Origin: an uncultured Erysipelotrichaceae bacterium
Lineage (GTDB): Bacteria > Bacillota_I > Bacilli_A > RFN20 > CAG-826
Length of the DNA stretch: 9,444 nt
NCBI GenBank assembly: GCA_902800255.1
Contig: CADCDV010000039.1
Span: 1-9,444, forward strand
Direction: 5' to 3'
Part shown: positions 6,415-9,444 of the stretch, piece by piece
Position numbering within the stretch: position 1 is the first letter of the stretch
Layout: each line of letters starts with the position of its first letter
Program-made: the position numbers and the translations under genes
Notes under the pieces: generated by a model
Told to the model about the DNA's origin: nothing
The model's database searches: none
What the model saw: only the letters and a program-made list of their open reading frames with translations

Positions 6415-6439
6415 TATCTTTCTAATAAGAAAGAGATAA
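6415..6439. repeat. Imperfect inverted repeat upstream of the EIIC gene
   Basis: TTATCTTTCT and AGAAAGAGATAA form inverted arms around a short A/T centre, with a two-base insertion in the right arm. It lies 19-43 bases upstream of the EIIC ATG, in the leader or promoter, where a regulator might bind or an RNA hairpin form. A possible minus-strand -10 (TACAAT, 6444-6439) is adjacent. Confidence 0.35.
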
Positions 6440-6463
6440 TTGTATGAAACCGCTTTTTCTATT

Positions 6464-6491
6464 TTGCATTTGTGGCTCCATATCATATAAT
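6464..6491 (+). promoter_or_regulatory. Sigma-70 type promoter of tRNA-Leu
   Basis: TTGCAT (6464-6469), a 16-base spacer and TATAAT (6486-6491) predict a start near 6498, three bases before the mature tRNA 5' end. Confidence 0.8.
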
Positions 6492-6500
6492 TTCTTCCGC

Positions 6501-6584
6501 GCCCAAGTGGCGGAATGGTAGACGCAAACGACTCAAAATCGTTCGGGTAATTCCATGGGGGTTCGAATCCCCCCTCGGGCACCA
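6501..6584 (+). tRNA. tRNA-Leu (anticodon CAA), CCA encoded
   Basis: The 84-base gene folds as a class II tRNA. The acceptor stem is 6501-6507 with 6574-6580, and the D-arm is TGGCGGAATGGTAGACGCA. The anticodon stem is AACGA/TCGTT around CTCAAAA, with the anticodon CAA at 6534-6536 decoding UUG. A short variable arm at 6544-6556 is followed by the T-arm GGGGG-TTCGAAT-CCCCC. Discriminator A and CCA are encoded at 6581-6584. The fifth acceptor pair is A6505 opposite C6576, a mismatch, while all other stem pairs are canonical. It has its own promoter and terminator. Confidence 0.95.
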
Positions 6585-6596
6585 TCTCAAAGAATT

Positions 6597-6625
6597 GCTT
6601 CAATATCGATATTGAGGCTTTTTTT
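6597..6625 (+). terminator. Rho-independent terminator after tRNA-Leu
   Basis: Arms 6597-6606 and 6609-6618 pair throughout (one G-U). The innermost pairs must open, since only CG lies between them. Seven T follow at 6619-6625. Confidence 0.88.
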
Positions 6626-6637
6626 GTTGCGTTTTGT

Positions 6638-6666
6638 TTGAAAAGTGAGCAACCATCGGCAATAAT
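6638..6666 (+). promoter_or_regulatory. Promoter of the first lipoprotein gene
   Basis: TTGAAA (6638-6643), a 17-base spacer and AATAAT (6661-6666, five of six consensus bases) predict a start near 6673, giving a leader of about 30 bases. The -10 is part of a tandem 14-bp repeat. Confidence 0.6.
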
Positions 6667-6688
6667 GAATGCATAATAATGAATGCAT
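6661..6688 (+). repeat. Two exact tandem copies of a 14-bp unit
   Basis: The unit AATAATGAATGCAT occurs at 6661-6674 and again at 6675-6688 without change. It covers the predicted -10 box and transcription start of the first lipoprotein gene and creates a second AATAAT and a spare ATG (6683) in frame with the gene. Confidence 0.9.
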
Positions 6689-6703
6689 AAGCGAGGAAAA
6701 ATA

Positions 6704-7489
6704 ATGAAAGCAAAACGCATTCTCTTTTTAGCCATACCGGCTATGCTTCTCACATCATGTGGGCCAGGTGCTGAGATCACCGACTCCAAAGAGCTTTCTG
6801 ATAAAGCCGCGGCCATCGCTGCCAAACAGAAGGAAATCAAGAACTACAAGTTCATCGCTGATATTGATAGCAATGGCTACAATGAATCCACGAAGCAAAT
6901 AATTAGCAGAAAGATGAAAATGTCTTTCGAGAAAAACGAGGATGGCGAAGTTAAGTATCATAGTGAGACCACTTCCGATGGAAAGAAATTGACCTCTGAT
7001 TTCTATCTTGTGAATGACAGCAAATACAAGCAGGTCATGTATGTGGATGAATTCGATGGCGAAAAGCACGACACTTCGGTCTACGGATACGATGGGAATG
7101 AACTCACTTTTGGCTTAGCGGACACGTATTACATACTCCCAGAGACCTATATGGAAACCTTCTCTGATCCGACCGCTCTTATCGCCGAAGAACCAAGCAC
7201 TGATGAAGAAGTCGTCGTTAAATATTTCTCAACTGGCGATGGCAACCTGACCATTGAAGCTACGACTACAGAAAAGGCGTCCGATGATTCGAAAGAGGCA
7301 GCCATCTCAACCAAAGAAGTCATCAAATATGACAACTACTATTTCAAGAGCGCATCAATCGAAGCGACAAGCAACAAAGGCAACACTTCGAAGTTGAACT
7401 TCTCTCTTGAGGTCAAAAATAAGTTCGCGATCACCCTTCCTTCTGGCTGGGAAGAGCTCATCAACAAAACACCTGCTGAGGAGGCGTAA
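6704..7489 (+). CDS. Lipoprotein of unknown function
   Basis: An in-frame ATG exists at 6683, but GAGG at 6693-6696 lies seven bases before the ATG at 6704, which also gives a clean lipoprotein signal. That signal is Lys/Arg-rich, then a hydrophobic core, then lipobox Leu-Thr-Ser-Cys with the lipidated C19. The mature chain of about 243 residues is rich in Lys, Glu, Asp, Ser and Thr, has no further cysteine and no membrane segment, and alternates short beta-like strands ('NYKFIADIDSNG', 'DGEVKYHSETTSDGKKL', 'SKLNFSLEVKN'). A LolA/LppX-like beta-sheet fold is conceivable but not shown. It should sit on the outer face of the cell membrane. It is a single-gene unit with its own promoter and terminator. 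I do not recognise a named family. Confidence 0.85.
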   Translation: MKAKRILFLAIPAMLLTSCGPGAEITDSKELSDKAAAIAAKQKEIKNYKFIADIDSNGYNESTKQIISRKMKMSFEKNEDGEVKYHSETTSDGKKLTSDFYLVNDSKYKQVMYVDEFDGEKHDTSVYGYDGNELTFGLADTYYILPETYMETFSDPTALIAEEPSTDEEVVVKYFSTGDGNLTIEATTTEKASDDSKEAAISTKEVIKYDNYYFKSASIEATSNKGNTSKLNFSLEVKNKFAITLPSGWEELINKTPAEEA

Positions 7490-7504
7490 AGACACTCAAA
7501 AATT

Positions 7505-7529
7505 GGAGGCTTGAATAGCCTCCTTTTTT
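7505..7529 (+). terminator. Rho-independent terminator after the first lipoprotein gene
   Basis: A perfect GGAGGCT/AGCCTCC stem (7505-7511 with 7517-7523) with loop TGAAT is followed by six T. Confidence 0.95.
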
Positions 7530-7552
7530 GTTTTCTTTCAAATTCTCAGGCA

Positions 7553-7581
7553 TTGAAAAAATATTTCGAACGTTTTCTAAT
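7553..7581 (+). promoter_or_regulatory. Promoter of the second lipoprotein gene
   Basis: TTGAAA (7553-7558), 17-base spacer and TCTAAT (7576-7581, five of six consensus bases). The predicted start is near 7588, with a leader of about 29 bases that includes a strong AGGAGG ribosome site (7604-7609) seven bases before the ATG. Confidence 0.6.
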
Positions 7582-7616
7582 GGTTCAGCAGTCTTATATG
7601 TAGAGGAGGAGAAAAG

Positions 7617-8369
7617 ATGAAAAAACTAAAAATACTCCCGATCGCTTTATTGATGGCGATGTTGTCCGGCTGCTCTTTTAAATTTGGATGTCGGGGGCCT
7701 GAAACCTCTTCGGAAGTGTCCGTGAGAGATATTTCAACCCGAGACGAACTCCAAAACCTTACTGACGATGAACTCGTCACTTTATCGCTTGGCTCCAAAA
7801 AAGGACCCGATAGCTGCGACCCGCTCTTTGAATATAGAATCTCTAATCTAGTTAGATCGGCTTCGAATGAAGAAGATGCCAAAGAAGCCTGCAGGGAGAA
7901 GTTCACTAACGGGGACAATAAAATGACCGGCGCTAGTGTTGTCTTAGACTCGGAACTTTTCTATGCCCTAAAGGTTTCATGGGACTATCGTTATGACGAT
8001 ACTGAAGTGAGAAAATATGATGGCAATGTTTTCTGTTTCAAAGATGAGTTCGCTCATCTGACCATCGATGAACACTACAAGGTTTCGCTCTCGATCAAAG
8101 ATTTTTCGGTCACTCAGACTCTGCTTGATCTTTTCGATTACCAATACATCACCGAAATGGGCGGGATAAGGATTTTGTTTTCCGAAATGGAAGAGCGAGA
8201 AGACAAATACGTCTACACCAATTACAGAACTTATACGTGTTATGGTGATTGGGGTGTTAGAGACCAAATAGATTTGGTTAAGAAGATGTATTGGATTTCC
8301 AAAGCCGATGGAAAAGTAACCGAGGCAGGGGAATATGTTCTCCAAACCGCTTACGGGAAAATGAACTAA
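7617..8369 (+). CDS. Second lipoprotein of unknown function
   Basis: The start at 7617 is fixed by AGGAGG at the ideal distance and by a short lipoprotein signal ending in Leu-Ser-Gly-Cys, with lipidated C19. The product is 250 residues. Unlike the upstream lipoprotein, the mature chain carries several more cysteines (for example in 'FGCRGPE', 'PDSCDP', 'EACREKF', 'NVFCFKDE', 'YTCYGDWG'), which could form disulfides or bind a ligand on the cell surface. The middle contains 'TDDELVTLSLGSKKGPDSC' and a Tyr-rich strand region ('YVYTNYRTYTCYGDWGVRD'). I recognise no family. The two lipoproteins share only the signal layout, so common ancestry is not supported. It has its own promoter and terminator, so it is probably expressed independently. 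Confidence 0.85.
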   Translation: MKKLKILPIALLMAMLSGCSFKFGCRGPETSSEVSVRDISTRDELQNLTDDELVTLSLGSKKGPDSCDPLFEYRISNLVRSASNEEDAKEACREKFTNGDNKMTGASVVLDSELFYALKVSWDYRYDDTEVRKYDGNVFCFKDEFAHLTIDEHYKVSLSIKDFSVTQTLLDLFDYQYITEMGGIRILFSEMEEREDKYVYTNYRTYTCYGDWGVRDQIDLVKKMYWISKADGKVTEAGEYVLQTAYGKMN

Positions 8370-8390
8370 TATCTTCGCCCTCCCCTTAAG

Positions 8391-8417
8391 AGGAGACCAC
8401 TAAGGCCTCCTTTTTTT
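8391..8417 (+). terminator. Rho-independent terminator after the second lipoprotein gene
   Basis: AGGAGACC (8391-8398) pairs with GGCCTCCT (8404-8411) with a single A-C mismatch and a five-base loop; T continues to 8417. A CTCC at 8380-8383 could instead pair with the GGAG of the 5' arm, giving a weaker competing hairpin. Confidence 0.85.
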
Positions 8418-8481
8418 GTTCTTCAAAAAAGAATCTTTAAAGCCAAAAGACTCGATAGCGCCGAAAGCTAAAGCACTTTGT

Positions 8482-8510
8482 TTGAACCTTGGCCAACCTC
8501 CATTTATAAT
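8482..8510 (+). promoter_or_regulatory. Promoter of the GAF-domain gene
   Basis: TTGAAC (8482-8487), exactly 17 bases, then TATAAT (8505-8510). This is the best-matching promoter in the window, with a predicted start near 8517 and a leader of about 32 bases holding GGTGG as a modest ribosome site before the ATG at 8549. Confidence 0.75.
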
Positions 8511-8548
8511 GAAACTAACAAAACAAACATACGTGGTGGTCCTTTTTT

Positions 8549-9444
8549 ATGAACTTCCAAGAATTAGTCAACACTTATGCCATTCCGGCATGCATCCTTT
8601 CAATTGAGAAAATAAGCGATGACAAATACGGCGAGATAAGAACCATCGCCGGCAACCCTCAGTACATTAAAGATAACCATCTCCCTGAGGATGTTGTTTT
8701 CGGCGATTTGTATGACAAATATTCGCCAAACGACAAGAACTTTGAGTTCTTCGTTTTCAGATGTGCCGTCAAGAAAGAAAACCTCCATGCCTACATCCAG
8801 CCTGACAGATACGATGTCTGGCTTGATTGCAACTGGATCCCTCTTTCGATGCATGATGGGAACATCTATTACATGGTATATACCATGGAGATGTCCGCGA
8901 AGATGGACGCGAGCAAACTCGCAAACCGTGAGGCCGATATCACTAACGACGTCCTCAAGACCTGCATCAAGCTCCATAAAGGAAACGACTTCCAAAAGAC
9001 GATGCAAGAGGTCGTCCTTGATATCAAGGAACTCTGCGAACCTGAGTTCTGCCACATGCTCATCAGAGACAACATCACCAAGGAGTGTATGGTCCTTTCT
9101 GAGCTTGGCCGTAATGAGTCCTTCGAAGAAAACCTCGTCAAAATGATGGGGGAGGACCTCTATGACGTCACCAAACGCTGGATCAAAGACATCGATGGCA
9201 GCAATTGCCTCATCGCCAAAAACGAAGAGGATATGCAGATCATCAAAGAACGCGACCCAGGCTGGTACAATTCCCTCTCCCATTATGGCGTTAAGAGTCT
9301 CATTCTTTTCCCAATCGAATATGGCAAAGAGGTCGTCGGTTTCATTTGGGCCGCCAATTTCGATGGCGAGAAAGCAACCAAGATCAAAGAGACCCTTGAG
9401 CTCACTTCCTACTTCATCGGTTCATTCATCGTCAGCCACCAGCT
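8549..9444 (+). CDS. GAF-domain signalling protein, N-terminal part (probable diguanylate cyclase/GGDEF protein, cut by window end)
   Basis: The frame opens at the ATG at 8549, 32 bases after the predicted transcription start, and is still open at the window end (298 codons). The protein has no signal peptide or membrane helix, so it is cytosolic. Residues 1 to about 120 look like a PAS-type sensor module ('YAIPACILSIEKISDDKYG', then 'IRTIAGNPQYIK', later 'MVYTMEMSAKMDA'). From about 135 a GAF-like domain follows ('TCIKLHKGNDFQKTMQEVV', 'CHMLIRDN', 'SLILFPIEYGKEVVGFIWA'), ending in 'IKETLELTSYFIGSFI'. From memory this arrangement occurs in Bacillota proteins that continue into a GGDEF diguanylate cyclase domain; that part is outside the window, so the output is an inference. 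The ligand is unknown. Confidence 0.75.
   Translation, partial: MNFQELVNTYAIPACILSIEKISDDKYGEIRTIAGNPQYIKDNHLPEDVVFGDLYDKYSPNDKNFEFFVFRCAVKKENLHAYIQPDRYDVWLDCNWIPLSMHDGNIYYMVYTMEMSAKMDASKLANREADITNDVLKTCIKLHKGNDFQKTMQEVVLDIKELCEPEFCHMLIRDNITKECMVLSELGRNESFEENLVKMMGEDLYDVTKRWIKDIDGSNCLIAKNEEDMQIIKERDPGWYNSLSHYGVKSLILFPIEYGKEVVGFIWAANFDGEKATKIKETLELTSYFIGSFIVSHQ

Noticed and set aside
6397..6840. N-terminal extension of the EIIC frame to 474 residues
   Set aside because: The extension reads antisense through tRNA-Leu, giving the familiar spurious 'VPEGGFEPP'-type peptide, and overlaps the opposite-strand lipoprotein gene.
8416..8607. 63-codon plus-strand frame before the GAF-domain gene
   Set aside because: It starts inside the terminator T-run, spans the promoter and overlaps the real gene in another frame.
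8600..9283. 227-codon minus-strand frame antisense to the GAF-domain gene
   Set aside because: The plus-strand frame has a strong promoter and a GAF-like domain; the antisense product is hydrophobic noise without a ribosome site.

Overview
The window looks like two unrelated genomes joined in one contig. Bases 1 to about 2020 read as Bacteroidales DNA. They hold the 5' part of a secreted peptidylarginine deiminase-like gene (minus strand) and, divergently, an MltD-type lytic transglycosylase with LysM repeats. Both genes are preceded by the Bacteroidota -7 promoter element TAnnTTTG. From about 2021 to the end the DNA reads as a low-to-mid GC Bacillota of the gut type, perhaps a deep Bacilli/Erysipelotrichia/RF39-like lineage. 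It has TTGAAA/TATAAT promoters, GGAGG ribosome sites, strong hairpin-plus-T terminators, short lipoprotein signals, TGG used for Trp and no sign of a reassigned TGA. The lineage is inferred from style and protein families, not from a search.

The two halves meet inside one long reading frame. The second LysM repeat of the transglycosylase breaks off after its Ile-Lys-Val-Gly and runs in frame into the last four membrane helices of a GPH-family sugar:cation symporter. The lytic enzyme has lost its C-terminus and the transporter about two thirds of its N-terminus. An assembly misjoin in a metagenome explains this better than a real fusion.

The Bacillota part is a run of small, mostly single-gene transcription units. 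They are: the symporter fragment with a long Ala/Lys/Glu coiled-coil tail, closed by a terminator; a DUF3737 beta-helix protein; a shared bidirectional terminator; then, on the minus strand, a TalC-type transaldolase, an alpha/beta hydrolase and a lone PTS EIIC-like membrane protein. A tRNA-Leu(CAA) gene with its own promoter and terminator follows. On the plus strand come two unrelated-looking lipoproteins, each with its own promoter and terminator, and finally a GAF-domain signalling protein cut by the window end.

Sugar uptake and central carbon metabolism recur (GPH symporter, EIIC, transaldolase), but the genes are not arranged as one operon and I see no defence, mobile or CRISPR system. 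The observations most worth checking are the chimeric junction, the possible leaderless starts, the EIIC without IIA/IIB partners, an acceptor-stem mismatch in the tRNA, and several small palindromes or repeats at promoters.
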